Below, one piece after another: positions 52,839 to 61,204 of a DNA stretch of 64,000 nt. A model generated the notes under the pieces. That model made no database searches, was not told the DNA's origin, and saw only the letters and a list, made by a program, of their open reading frames with translations. This DNA comes from Deltaproteobacteria bacterium HGW-Deltaproteobacteria-2 (GTDB taxonomy: Bacteria; Desulfobacterota; Syntrophia; Syntrophales; Smithellaceae), in NCBI GenBank assembly GCA_002840505.1, contig PHBC01000005.1, forward strand, positions 124,001-188,000. Direction: 5' to 3'. The translations under genes were made by a program, and so were the position numbers. Numbering within the stretch: the stretch's first letter is position 1; the number at the start of each line of letters is the position of its first letter.

Positions 52839-55523
52839 TTACGATAGATTCAGCGACATCGAAACCATGTTCTCATCTTTGGAATCCATTATAAAGTCAC
52901 AGTGCCGGAATATCCGTATCATGGCATAATTTTCCTGAAGTGTTTCCGCGCGAATTGTTTTGTAACCTTCCTTTTTGGCAAGTTCAATGCACTGCGCGGA
53001 CAAGGTATGGCCCAGAGATTTATTCTGCCAGAGATCCGAGACGATAATGGCGTATTCCGCTTCGCCCTCGCAACGTTTGTTTTTAATTAAACGCGCAATG
53101 CCGAGAAATTTATGCTTATCGCCATCCTTCATCTCCGCGACAACGGCGACTTCCTCCTCCGGATTGAGATTGCAGAAACGCTGCGCCCGCTCCGGCGTGG
53201 CGGAAAAAGGAGACAAGAATCTGAGCCACAGAGACTTTTGTGAACAATTGTTGACGAAATCAGTCCATAGCCCGATATCTTTGGGATTAATCAGGCGTAG
53301 GTGCACGGGCCTGTCATCGACAGAAAGCGAATCCTTGGTAAGGTGACGGGCGATGGAATCGGCAATGGCGCCCTGGCGTCTGACGCCGTAATGATACATC
53401 TGGCTTAAGACTTCCGCCGCCATTTCCGCCGTGGAATAAATGGGGATACCGGCCTGTTCCATCTTGACCACATCATCAATCATGAATTCCTTGCAGGCAA
53501 CGCAGCAGACAACCGTTTTTTCTTTATAATCTATGTTCTTCATGACATCCACGAATGAGCTCAATATCTCGCCCTGAATAATCACGATAAAGCTGTGCAC
53601 GTCGTTGCTTTCCACGCCAATTTCAATCAGATCTTTCACCTGCTGCGGTGTCATGGAAAAAGAGCAGTCGATAGGATTGCCGATACTGACATAATCGGGC
53701 ATAACTTTCTGGAGCCGATTTTGAAAATACGGTTCCAGAGTAGCCAGACGCATGTTGGAGAGATACAACATATCCGTCGCGGCAACGCCCATCGAGCCGG
53801 TATAGGTGATTACCAGGACCCCATTGCCTTTCGGGACAGGCTGTTTGGAAAAAGCTCGCGTCAGCGCGAACAGATGCTCGTTGTCTTTGGCCCGGATTAA
53901 GCCGCTTTGCTTAAACGCCGCGCTGTTGATTTCGTCATTGCCGGCGAGCGATGCGGTATGGGAAGATACTGCCTTTTTACCGGCTTCCGTGCGTCCCGAT
54001 TTCAAAACAATGACAGGCTTGCGCACCGCTGCACGGCTGGCCACGTCCACAAAACGTTTACCGCTACGGATGTCCTCCATATACATAACAATCACGGAAA
54101 TATTGTCATCGTCACTTAAATATTCCAGAATATCCGTTTCATTGATATCCATCTTATTGCCGATAGTCGCCACAATGCCGAAATCCAGAACGTTGCTCAA
54201 TCCTGTAAGAATACCGGCGGCGTAAACCCCGGCCTGCGCGACCATGCCGACATTGCCCTGGCGCAAATCGGATAGCAATCCGATAGATTGTACCATATTG
54301 TGATGGGTGTTGATGATGCCGGAACAATTAGGTCCCAGAACGCGACAACCATGTTCACGGATTATTTTTTCAATTCTTTCCTGAGCCTGTTTTCCTTCTT
54401 CGCCGGTTTCCGCAAAACCAGCGGCTTCTACCACAACGTACTTTATTCCCTTGGCGCAGCAATCGGCGATGGCCGCCTCGACCGCTTTGGCTGGAACGAT
54501 AATGATGGCCATATCCACCAGTTCCTGCACGTCCAGAATCGATTTGTAGCATTTGACGCCCTTAATGGATTCTTTACGGGGATTGATCGGGTAGAGTCTG
54601 CCGGGAAAGTCATGATTAATCAGATTCCAGAAAATATTATAGCCGAGTTTTCCTTTGACGTCGGACGCTCCGATTACCGCGATGCTTTTAGGATAGAAAA
54701 AATCACGCAGGTTCTCACGGCCCGTCGGCGTGAGATTTTCTTTCGATGACGGTTCACTGACAAACATCCGGGCGTCAACGGTGATATAACCGTCCGGATA
54801 CAAGAACAACGGGTTAAGATCAAGTTCGCTTATTTCATGATTTTCCACAACCAGTTGAGATATTTTTAAAAGCAGATGACTGAGCGAATCCAGATCAACA
54901 GCCTTGCCTCGATATCCCTCCAAAATAGCGGCGCCCCGGATTTCCGCGATCATTTCCGAGGCGTCCTTTTCGGTGATCGGCAGAATTCGGAAAGAAACAT
55001 CGCGCAATACTTCGACAAATACGCCGCCCAATCCGAACATGATGAGCGGTCCAAAGCTCGGATCGCGCGTCACGCCGATGATGGCTTCAATACCCGGCTT
55101 AGTCATTTTCTGAATGGTTACACCTTCGATATGCTGGTATTTAAATGTCTCTATGATTTCATGGTATGCATTACGCACGTCCTCGGGAGAGGTCAGATTA
55201 AGTTTTACTCCGCCCGCGTCTGTTTTATGAACGACATCGGGTGAAACAATTTTCATAACGACGGGAAATCCTATTTTTTCGCTCATGACCAGCGCTTCGT
55301 TTTCGGATCGGGCAACCAGAAAGCCTGTGGTCGTAATGCCGATACCTTCGAGGATTTCCTTCGTTTCGTGCTCCATCAGATAACTGCGGTTATCCCGGAC
55401 AGCCTGATGGATTATTTCGGCTAATCCTTCTTCCAACAGCTTTCCCTTTGCGGAAGGTGAATCGGCTTTTGTATCTTTTTTACAATTTTTTGAATTGCCT
55501 GATGCTAAAAATGTCTGGTTCAT
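52839..55523 (-). CDS. ADP-forming acyl-CoA synthetase with C-terminal GNAT domain (Pat-like)
   Basis: 894 residues from ATG 55523, which has AAGGGGG upstream; a longer start at 55583 is in frame but lacks a site. The order is ATP-grasp (about 30-250, GFPVVMKIVSPDVVHKTDAGG), CoA-binding Rossmann and succinyl-CoA ligase-like domains (about 260-730, with His in SSHTASLAGN) and a GNAT domain (about 740-894). In the known lysine acetyltransferase Pat/YfiQ the GNAT is also C-terminal but the ATP-grasp follows the CoA-binding part. It may either make ATP or use acetyl-CoA to acetylate Acs encoded next door; the latter is inferred from location. Confidence 0.85.
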   Translation of the reverse strand: MNQTFLASGNSKNCKKDTKADSPSAKGKLLEEGLAEIIHQAVRDNRSYLMEHETKEILEGIGITTTGFLVARSENEALVMSEKIGFPVVMKIVSPDVVHKTDAGGVKLNLTSPEDVRNAYHEIIETFKYQHIEGVTIQKMTKPGIEAIIGVTRDPSFGPLIMFGLGGVFVEVLRDVSFRILPITEKDASEMIAEIRGAAILEGYRGKAVDLDSLSHLLLKISQLVVENHEISELDLNPLFLYPDGYITVDARMFVSEPSSKENLTPTGRENLRDFFYPKSIAVIGASDVKGKLGYNIFWNLINHDFPGRLYPINPRKESIKGVKCYKSILDVQELVDMAIIIVPAKAVEAAIADCCAKGIKYVVVEAAGFAETGEEGKQAQERIEKIIREHGCRVLGPNCSGIINTHHNMVQSIGLLSDLRQGNVGMVAQAGVYAAGILTGLSNVLDFGIVATIGNKMDINETDILEYLSDDDNISVIVMYMEDIRSGKRFVDVASRAAVRKPVIVLKSGRTEAGKKAVSSHTASLAGNDEINSAAFKQSGLIRAKDNEHLFALTRAFSKQPVPKGNGVLVITYTGSMGVAATDMLYLSNMRLATLEPYFQNRLQKVMPDYVSIGNPIDCSFSMTPQQVKDLIEIGVESNDVHSFIVIIQGEILSSFVDVMKNIDYKEKTVVCCVACKEFMIDDVVKMEQAGIPIYSTAEMAAEVLSQMYHYGVRRQGAIADSIARHLTKDSLSVDDRPVHLRLINPKDIGLWTDFVNNCSQKSLWLRFLSPFSATPERAQRFCNLNPEEEVAVVAEMKDGDKHKFLGIARLIKNKRCEGEAEYAIIVSDLWQNKSLGHTLSAQCIELAKKEGYKTIRAETLQENYAMIRIFRHCDFIMDSKDENMVSMSLNLS

Positions 55524-55732
55524 ACTGCCCCCTTTTGTTGATTTATCCCCGCGTGTTACTGTACCGCGGCAGAATAATAACAAACCTGAACATGGTAATG
55601 GATTAGCACAGGCATGAAAAAGATAATATCAGCGTGAGTCTTGTTTGTTTGTCAGAAAAAAACTGGATAGTCTGACAGTTTTTGTCTGACAAACATCACC
55701 ATCATTCTTAAAAGAATTAAATTAAAAGTAAG

Positions 55733-56365
55733 CTAGTTTATGAGTTTGTTGTGAACAGCGTAAAGCGTGAGTTCGGCATTCTTTTTCATACCCATTTTGG
55801 ACATAATGCGGGTGCGGTAGGTGCTGATGGTTTTGACGCTTAAGCAAAGTTCACCGGCAACGTCGGAAACGGTTTTGCCTTCCGCCAGCATCAGCATAAT
55901 CTGGTGTTCACGGTTGGAAAGCCTTTCGTGAGGCAGTTTTTCAGTATCTATTTCCATTTCATCAGCCAACTTTTCCGCCAGCGATGAAGTAACGTATTTA
56001 CCGCCACACGCCACTTTGCGGATAGCGCCGATTAGTTCCTGAGGAGCGCTGGCCTTGGTGAGATATCCTGAAGCACCAGCCTTTAGTGCGCGAACTGCAT
56101 ACTGTTCTTCCGGATGCATGCTTAAAATCAACACAGCGAGCTTCGGACACTGGGCCTTAATATCTTCGAGCACTTCTAATCCACTGCGGCCGGGCATGGA
56201 AATATCAAGAAGTACCACATCATATTCATTTTCTGTCACCTTTTTCAGTGTTTCAGGACCGTTTTGTGCTTCGTCTTTAACGGCCATGTCCTTTTCGTCT
56301 GCAAGAATTTGTTTGACGCCCTGACGTACAACGGCGTGATCGTCCGCAACCAATATGCGTATCAT
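55733..56365 (-). CDS. NarL/LuxR-type response regulator
   Basis: 210 residues. Receiver domain with acidic pocket VADDH and phosphoacceptor Asp54 in VVLLDISMPG, then Thr/Lys positions LILSMHPEE and YLTKASAP. The C-terminal LuxR helix-turn-helix (about 145-205) shows LSNREHQIMLMLAEGKTVSDVAGELCLSVKTISTYR. It overlaps the histidine kinase stop by four bases (ATGA), so the two form one operon and a cognate pair. Regulated genes are not identified in the window. Confidence 0.94.
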   Translation of the reverse strand: MIRILVADDHAVVRQGVKQILADEKDMAVKDEAQNGPETLKKVTENEYDVVLLDISMPGRSGLEVLEDIKAQCPKLAVLILSMHPEEQYAVRALKAGASGYLTKASAPQELIGAIRKVACGGKYVTSSLAEKLADEMEIDTEKLPHERLSNREHQIMLMLAEGKTVSDVAGELCLSVKTISTYRTRIMSKMGMKKNAELTLYAVHNKLIN

Positions 56366-57879
56366 GATGGTTTTTCTCCTTTATCCAATGGAATCAATAC
56401 CCTTACTGTTGTCCCCGAAGGTTTGGCATTGCGCACATGGACTGTACCGCCCCATAGATGAGCGCGTTCGCGCATGCCGATCATACCGAAAGAATGCGAA
56501 TCATCAACCTGCCATTGGGTGATGCCGATACCATTATCCGTAACCTCCAGACACAACTCTTTGTCTTTTTCCGTAAGGCTTACTTTGCACTGCGTGGCTT
56601 TTGAATGTCTCGCGATATTAGTGAGCATTTCCTGAAAAATACGAAATATTGATGTGGCCATTTCTTTACTGATGACAGCGGTGTCGCAACGTATATTCGC
56701 CTGACAGCGAATTCTGGAGCGTTTCTGAAAATCACCAGCCTGCCATTCAATTGCTGCCGGCAGTCCCAAATCGTCGAGCAGACTGGGACGAAGTTCCATC
56801 GTAATTTTATGCACGCTTTCAATAGTTGAGTTGACCAGAGCAGACATATTCCTTGTCTTTTCCATGATATTTTTGTTGTTGGCCGGCAGACGATTCTCCA
56901 GCCAGGATAAATCCATTTGCAGAGCAGTGAGCGACTGACCCAGCTCGTCATGGATTTTGCGGGCAACACGCGTGCTTTCTTCCTCGCGCACCGATTGAAG
57001 ATGAATGGAAAGATTTCGCAAATCCTCACGCGAGCGCTCCAGTTCTTCCTGTGCTTTCTTCTGCTTGGTGATATCTTCAAAAGTAACTACAATACGTTTT
57101 TCGCGCAGCTTTTCTCCGATACGCGAAGCCTTCATCCGGCAGATAATTTCCCGTCCGTCCTTGCACATGCAGGGAAATTCTGTTTCATAGGTTCTTTGTT
57201 TTTCCAAGCTGGAATAAAAAATATCGCCTATTTCATCAGCTTCTTCTTCGTTACGATAAATCATGCGGATGCTATTGCCGATGAGTTCCTCGCGATGCCA
57301 ACCAAATATTATTTTGACCGCGTTATTGGCAAAATTAATCCGGCGTTCATGCAAACCGACCACCGCCTGTGGAATAGCATCGAGAATGGATGATTCCAGA
57401 GCTTCCAGTTCTTCCAGCCGGCGGCTGGCTTCTTTCCGTTCTGTCACATCCATCGAGTTACCCAATATAGCGCGCCTTTCTTTAAATTTAATGGACATGA
57501 CTGTTTCCATAATCCATTTAATCCTTCCATCTTTGGTAATAATGCGGAATTCATAGGGTGAAAAGCGCTGTTCCTTTAGCATCATAATCGCGTTTTTGGC
57601 CGTCTTACGGAGGTCTTCGGGCAGAATAAATGAAACAGGATTCATTCTGAGCATTTCTTCTTCAGTGTAGCCAGTGTAGTCCCGAAAATGTGAATTGATA
57701 AACTTAAAATGTCCGTCCTGCATGATATAGAAACCCACTTGAGAACTATGAGCCAGAATTTTGTATAGATCTTCACCGGAAGCTGCCATCGATGCGGAGG
57801 CGTCCTGTCCAGCCAATTGCGTCCGGAGACTTTTTACCATATCGATCAACTCTTTTTGGGACATTCGTGCCAGATTCAT
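56362..57879 (-). CDS. PAS-domain sensor histidine kinase (NarX/DegS-type HisKA_3)
   Basis: 505 residues from ATG 57879, preceded by GGAGGTG; an in-frame ATG at 57891 is less likely. No transmembrane helix is seen, so it is cytoplasmic. Two PAS domains at about 40-150 and 165-280 are followed by a coiled coil, the HisKA_3 dimerisation motif ARKIHDELGQSLTALQMDL with the phospho-His near residue 310, and a HATPase domain with the N box QEMLTNIARHS and G1 DNGIG. The signal is likely redox, oxygen or a small ligand at PAS1/PAS2; heme or flavin ligands were not identified. Confidence 0.92.
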   Translation of the reverse strand: MNLARMSQKELIDMVKSLRTQLAGQDASASMAASGEDLYKILAHSSQVGFYIMQDGHFKFINSHFRDYTGYTEEEMLRMNPVSFILPEDLRKTAKNAIMMLKEQRFSPYEFRIITKDGRIKWIMETVMSIKFKERRAILGNSMDVTERKEASRRLEELEALESSILDAIPQAVVGLHERRINFANNAVKIIFGWHREELIGNSIRMIYRNEEEADEIGDIFYSSLEKQRTYETEFPCMCKDGREIICRMKASRIGEKLREKRIVVTFEDITKQKKAQEELERSREDLRNLSIHLQSVREEESTRVARKIHDELGQSLTALQMDLSWLENRLPANNKNIMEKTRNMSALVNSTIESVHKITMELRPSLLDDLGLPAAIEWQAGDFQKRSRIRCQANIRCDTAVISKEMATSIFRIFQEMLTNIARHSKATQCKVSLTEKDKELCLEVTDNGIGITQWQVDDSHSFGMIGMRERAHLWGGTVHVRNAKPSGTTVRVLIPLDKGEKPS

Positions 57880-58012
57880 CCGCACCTCCATTTATCGTCA
57901 GGCAGATGTTTTATTTAATCATAATCGGCTGGAAAAATAAATGTCTTTGATCGATAGCTTCACAGTTTTCTCTGCCGAAACATATCAGAATATCCTGGCT
58001 AAAATCCTGGAT

Positions 58013-58048
58013 ATAATTGGTGCTCCTCGCGAGAGTTGAACACGCGGC
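58013..58048 (-). repeat. tRNA-Arg 3'-end fragment (putative attachment-site duplicate)
   Basis: The 36 bases match 59474-59509, the T-arm, acceptor 3' strand and CCA end of the intact tRNA-Arg, at about 32 positions, and in the same orientation. The rest of the tRNA is absent here. A direct repeat of a tRNA 3' end flanking a gene is the usual scar of tyrosine-recombinase integration. Confidence 0.75.
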
Positions 58049-58193
58049 ATTAGTAAAACTCAAATATTACAAACGTGATGCAGTAATATTTTTAAATTTA
58101 ATAATGCCCCCGCGGCTTGCTTTGGGATTCATATTCATGATTGACATACAAAAGACTTCTTTATATGTTTCCATCATGAAAAAGTGGTGCCCA

Positions 58194-59477
58194 ATGAAAC
58201 GAATACTATTTTCTATAGTCTGCATTTTTTTAATACCTGTTGTTTTTGCTGAGGCGGGTATTGCGGATAAAAATGCCTCATTGATTCAAGCCGCGGAAAA
58301 AGGAAACCTTCCGGAAGTTCAGGTTGCACTGAATAACGGAGCTGATATTAACGCAACGTTGATCAAAAAATATTATGGCATTTTTGTAAAAGGTGTAACG
58401 GCATTGATAGCGGCATCGGAGAACGGTCATACGGAGGTCGTCAAATTCCTTTTGGAAAAAGGTGCTGATGTAAATATAAAAAATACCGACGGCTTAACTG
58501 CCCTGATGGTGACATCGCAAAAAGGTCACATGGAGGTTATCAAACTCCTTTTGGAAAAGGGTGCTGATGTAAATATAGAAGATACCAACGGCGTAACTTC
58601 TCTCATGGTAACATCGCAAGACGGCCATACGGAGATCGTCAAACTCCTTTTGGAAAAAGGCGCTGATGTAAATGTAAAAAATACCAACGGCTTCACTGCT
58701 CTCATGGTGACATCTCAAAACGGCCATACGGAGATCGTCAAACTCCTTTTGGAGAAAGGCGCTGATGTAAATACAAAGAATCGTGACGGCGTAACTGCCC
58801 TGATGATGGCTGCGGAGAAGGGTTATACTGATGTCGTCAAACTCCTTCTGGCGAAAGGTGCTAATGTAAAAACAAAAAATACCGACGGCTTAACTGCCCT
58901 CATGGTGACATCGCAAAACGGCCATACCGAGATCGTCAAGCTCCTTTTGGGAAAGGGCGCTGATGTAAAGGCAAAGAATCGTAATGGTGTAACGGCCCTG
59001 ATGCTGACGTCGCAAAAAGGCTATACCGAGATCGTCAAGCTCCTTTTGGAGAAGGACGCTGATGTAAAGGCAAAGAGTCGAGACGACGTAACTGCCCTGA
59101 TGATGGCTTCGGAAAAGGGTCATACGGAGATTGTCAAACTCCTTTTGGAAAAGGGCGCTGATGTAAATGTAAAAAATACCGACGATATAACTGCTCTCAT
59201 GGTAACATCGCAAAACGGACATACTGAGATCGTTAAACTCCTTTTAGTTAAAGGCGCTGATGTAAATGTAAAAAGATCCTCAGATGGTGTTACTGCCTTG
59301 ATGATGGCATCGGAGAATGGTCATACGGAGATCGTCAAACTTCTTTTGAAAAAGGGTGCTAATCTAAAGGCAAAGACGACGATTGATGATATTGACTATA
59401 CTGCCCTGGGCATAGCGAAAATGAAGGGCAAAAAAGATATTATAGAAATACTGGAGAAAGCCGGTGCAAAGGAATAA
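58194..59477 (+). CDS. Secreted ankyrin-repeat protein
   Basis: 427 residues from ATG 58194, chosen because a signal peptide begins there (MKRILFSIVCIFLIPVVFAEA, cleavage near AEA); in-frame starts further upstream run into the tRNA fragment. About 12 ankyrin repeats of 33 residues fill the rest, each with the TALMxxSxxGHTEIVKLLLxKGADV consensus. The DNA is a set of 99-base units with high similarity, pointing to recent expansion or homogenisation. The protein probably binds another protein in the periplasm or outside. The stop codon lies two bases before the end of the tRNA-Arg. Confidence 0.88.
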   Translation: MKRILFSIVCIFLIPVVFAEAGIADKNASLIQAAEKGNLPEVQVALNNGADINATLIKKYYGIFVKGVTALIAASENGHTEVVKFLLEKGADVNIKNTDGLTALMVTSQKGHMEVIKLLLEKGADVNIEDTNGVTSLMVTSQDGHTEIVKLLLEKGADVNVKNTNGFTALMVTSQNGHTEIVKLLLEKGADVNTKNRDGVTALMMAAEKGYTDVVKLLLAKGANVKTKNTDGLTALMVTSQNGHTEIVKLLLGKGADVKAKNRNGVTALMLTSQKGYTEIVKLLLEKDADVKAKSRDDVTALMMASEKGHTEIVKLLLEKGADVNVKNTDDITALMVTSQNGHTEIVKLLLVKGADVNVKRSSDGVTALMMASENGHTEIVKLLLKKGANLKAKTTIDDIDYTALGIAKMKGKKDIIEILEKAGAKE

Positions 59478-59478
59478 T

Positions 59479-59554
59479 TGGTGCCCCTGGCGTGAGTCGA
59501 ACACGCGGCCCACAGATTAGGAATCTGTCGCTCTATCCTACTGAGCTACAGGGC
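59479..59554 (-). tRNA. tRNA-Arg (anticodon CCT)
   Basis: A 76-base tRNA on the minus strand with D-arm, anticodon stem ACAGA/TCTGT enclosing loop TTCCTAA (anticodon CCT at 59519-59521), T-arm GCGTG-TTCGACT-CACGC and encoded CCA. The acceptor pairs well at the first five positions only (GCCCT with GGGGC, one G-U); the last two pairs are mismatched. That could reflect 3'-end replacement by integration, or reduced function. Confidence 0.85.
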
Positions 59555-59581
59555 ATCCGGCATCTTGACCCATGATCCTTG

Positions 59582-61048
59582 CTACGTGACCCTTCTTTCT
59601 TTCTTTTCCGGTTCAAACTGATTTTTCGCCGACCAGAATGCCGGCAGATGGCGCAATAAATACATAAGGCTTTTGCGATGTTGCCAAATGCGTTTGCGGA
59701 ATTTCTTGCGCCATTCTTTGTCGGAATAAAAACGTTTTACATGTTCGTTGTATAGTTGATCGAGTCTTTCTCGGGACGCTATGTCTTTAGGAACAAATAC
59801 AAAGTTCAGACAGTTCATCAGCCGCCAGTCTTCATTAAAAATTCCTTCTTCTTTTATGATGCTCCAGAGAGGCGCGCCGGGAAAAGGCGTAAATTTGGCC
59901 ATGTTCATATCATCTAATCCCAGCGAAATGATAAAGTCGGATGTGCGCTTGATGGACTCTTCCGTCTCGCCCGGCAATCCCATCATAAAAAGTCCTTTGG
60001 CACGTAAATCTGCATTTTGAATCCGCAGGACGGTATCGCGAACAGCATCCAGCGATACGTCTGATTTATGCTTCTCTAGCATTTCCGGATCAGCCGATTC
60101 TATTCCCAGTGAGACCATGAGACAGCCGGCTCTTTTCAGCATTCCCAGCAAATCATCATCAGTGTAACCCACGCGCACGGCACAGTTGAAATTAATTCCC
60201 AGAGGATAGCGGCTGAGTTTTTCGCAAAGGCTTACTATTCGCTGGCGGTTGGCGGTAAACAAATCGTCGTAAATATTGATATGTCGAACGCCGAATTTTT
60301 CCCGCAAATGTTTCATGTGTTCATAAATGTAATCGGCGGAATTGTAACGGAAACCTTTTTTGAAAACGGAACGGTCGCAATAAGAACATTGATACATGCA
60401 GCCACGTGAGGTGATCATTGTTGCTCCGGGCGTGTTGATGTAACTGAATAACGGTAGGTGATAGTCACGGGGAAATCCATTAAGTTTTTCATAAGCTGGA
60501 AACGGCAGAAAATCCAAATCCTGTATCTTCGGGCGCGGATCATTGACGATGACGTCCGCTTTTTGCCACCGGATCAATCCTTTGATTTCAGCAGGGTCAA
60601 GACCGGCAGCAAGCTCGGACATTGTTATTTCACCTTCGCCGGCAACCAGAAAATCAAAATCCGGGTAATCCCGCAGAAGTTTTTCTTCTAAAGCGGAAAC
60701 ATGGACTCCGCCGCATACCGTCATCGTGTTGGGAGATAGTCTTTTAATTATTTCCGCCAGATCAGCGGCATCGGGGAATGATGATGTTGTTGCCGAGAAT
60801 CCGACAATATGAGGTTGATAAGATAAAATCGTTTGCGCCTGTTTTTGTAAATCTGTCAAAGCGCCGGGGCCCAGGCAATCGTAAACGAAAACATCATGTT
60901 TTTTTTGCGTCAGATAGGCGGCAATGGAAAGCAGGCCCTGCGGTACCATGCGGTTGGCGATATCGGTAATATCGCGCTTGCCGGGGAACCAGTTGAATCC
61001 CCGCGGATGAACAAGGACGATTCGTTTTTTTTGTTGAGAGGAAGCCAT
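59582..61048 (-). CDS. B12-binding domain radical SAM protein
   Basis: 488 residues. The N-terminal cobalamin-binding Rossmann domain covers about residues 10-150, with a VCGGVHVSALEEKLLRDYPDFDFLVAGEGE region typical of this class. The radical SAM motif is SRGCMYQCSYCDRSVF (Cys217, 221, 224), followed by an SPASM-less C-terminal region rich in Arg/Lys. Members of this class include methyltransferases and cyclases in lipid, hopanoid and antibiotic synthesis. It lies upstream of ketosynthase-like genes in the same direction. Confidence 0.88.
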   Translation of the reverse strand: MASSQQKKRIVLVHPRGFNWFPGKRDITDIANRMVPQGLLSIAAYLTQKKHDVFVYDCLGPGALTDLQKQAQTILSYQPHIVGFSATTSSFPDAADLAEIIKRLSPNTMTVCGGVHVSALEEKLLRDYPDFDFLVAGEGEITMSELAAGLDPAEIKGLIRWQKADVIVNDPRPKIQDLDFLPFPAYEKLNGFPRDYHLPLFSYINTPGATMITSRGCMYQCSYCDRSVFKKGFRYNSADYIYEHMKHLREKFGVRHINIYDDLFTANRQRIVSLCEKLSRYPLGINFNCAVRVGYTDDDLLGMLKRAGCLMVSLGIESADPEMLEKHKSDVSLDAVRDTVLRIQNADLRAKGLFMMGLPGETEESIKRTSDFIISLGLDDMNMAKFTPFPGAPLWSIIKEEGIFNEDWRLMNCLNFVFVPKDIASRERLDQLYNEHVKRFYSDKEWRKKFRKRIWQHRKSLMYLLRHLPAFWSAKNQFEPEKKERRVT

Positions 61049-61070
61049 TTAAATATTTTCTTCCTGCGTT

Positions 61071-61194
61071 TGTCCCCCGCTGGCGGGGGATTAAGGGGGT
61101 GGAAGCCGTTGGGTACTACTAGGGGAAAAATTCCCCAAATATCCACCTCCGTCACTGCGTGACACCTCCGCCAGCGGAGGACACGGAATGACAG
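61071..61194. repeat. Cluster of palindromic intergenic repeats
   Basis: Three hairpins in a row: CCCCCGCTGGCGGGGG (61074-61089), GGGGAAAAATTCCCC (61122-61136) and CCTCCGCCAGCGGAGG (61165-61180), plus a GTCACTGCGTGAC palindrome. The unit ends with GGAATGACAG, the reverse of the TGTCATTCC core found at 62.2 and 62.6 kb. It lies between the B12 radical SAM gene and the ketosynthase-like gene. Confidence 0.65.
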
Positions 61195-61204
61195 ACAATT
61201 ATAT

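Noticed and set aside
58017-58193. N-terminal extension of the ankyrin protein
   Set aside because: It runs over the tRNA-Arg fragment, and a proper signal peptide begins at 58194.
58494-59222. Minus-strand repetitive frames opposite the ankyrin array
   Set aside because: They mirror the 99-base units and have no independent coding signals.
58392-59390. CRISPR array as an explanation for the regular repeats
   Set aside because: Units are 99 bases, in frame and translated as ankyrin repeats, with no unique spacers; no cas genes are present.
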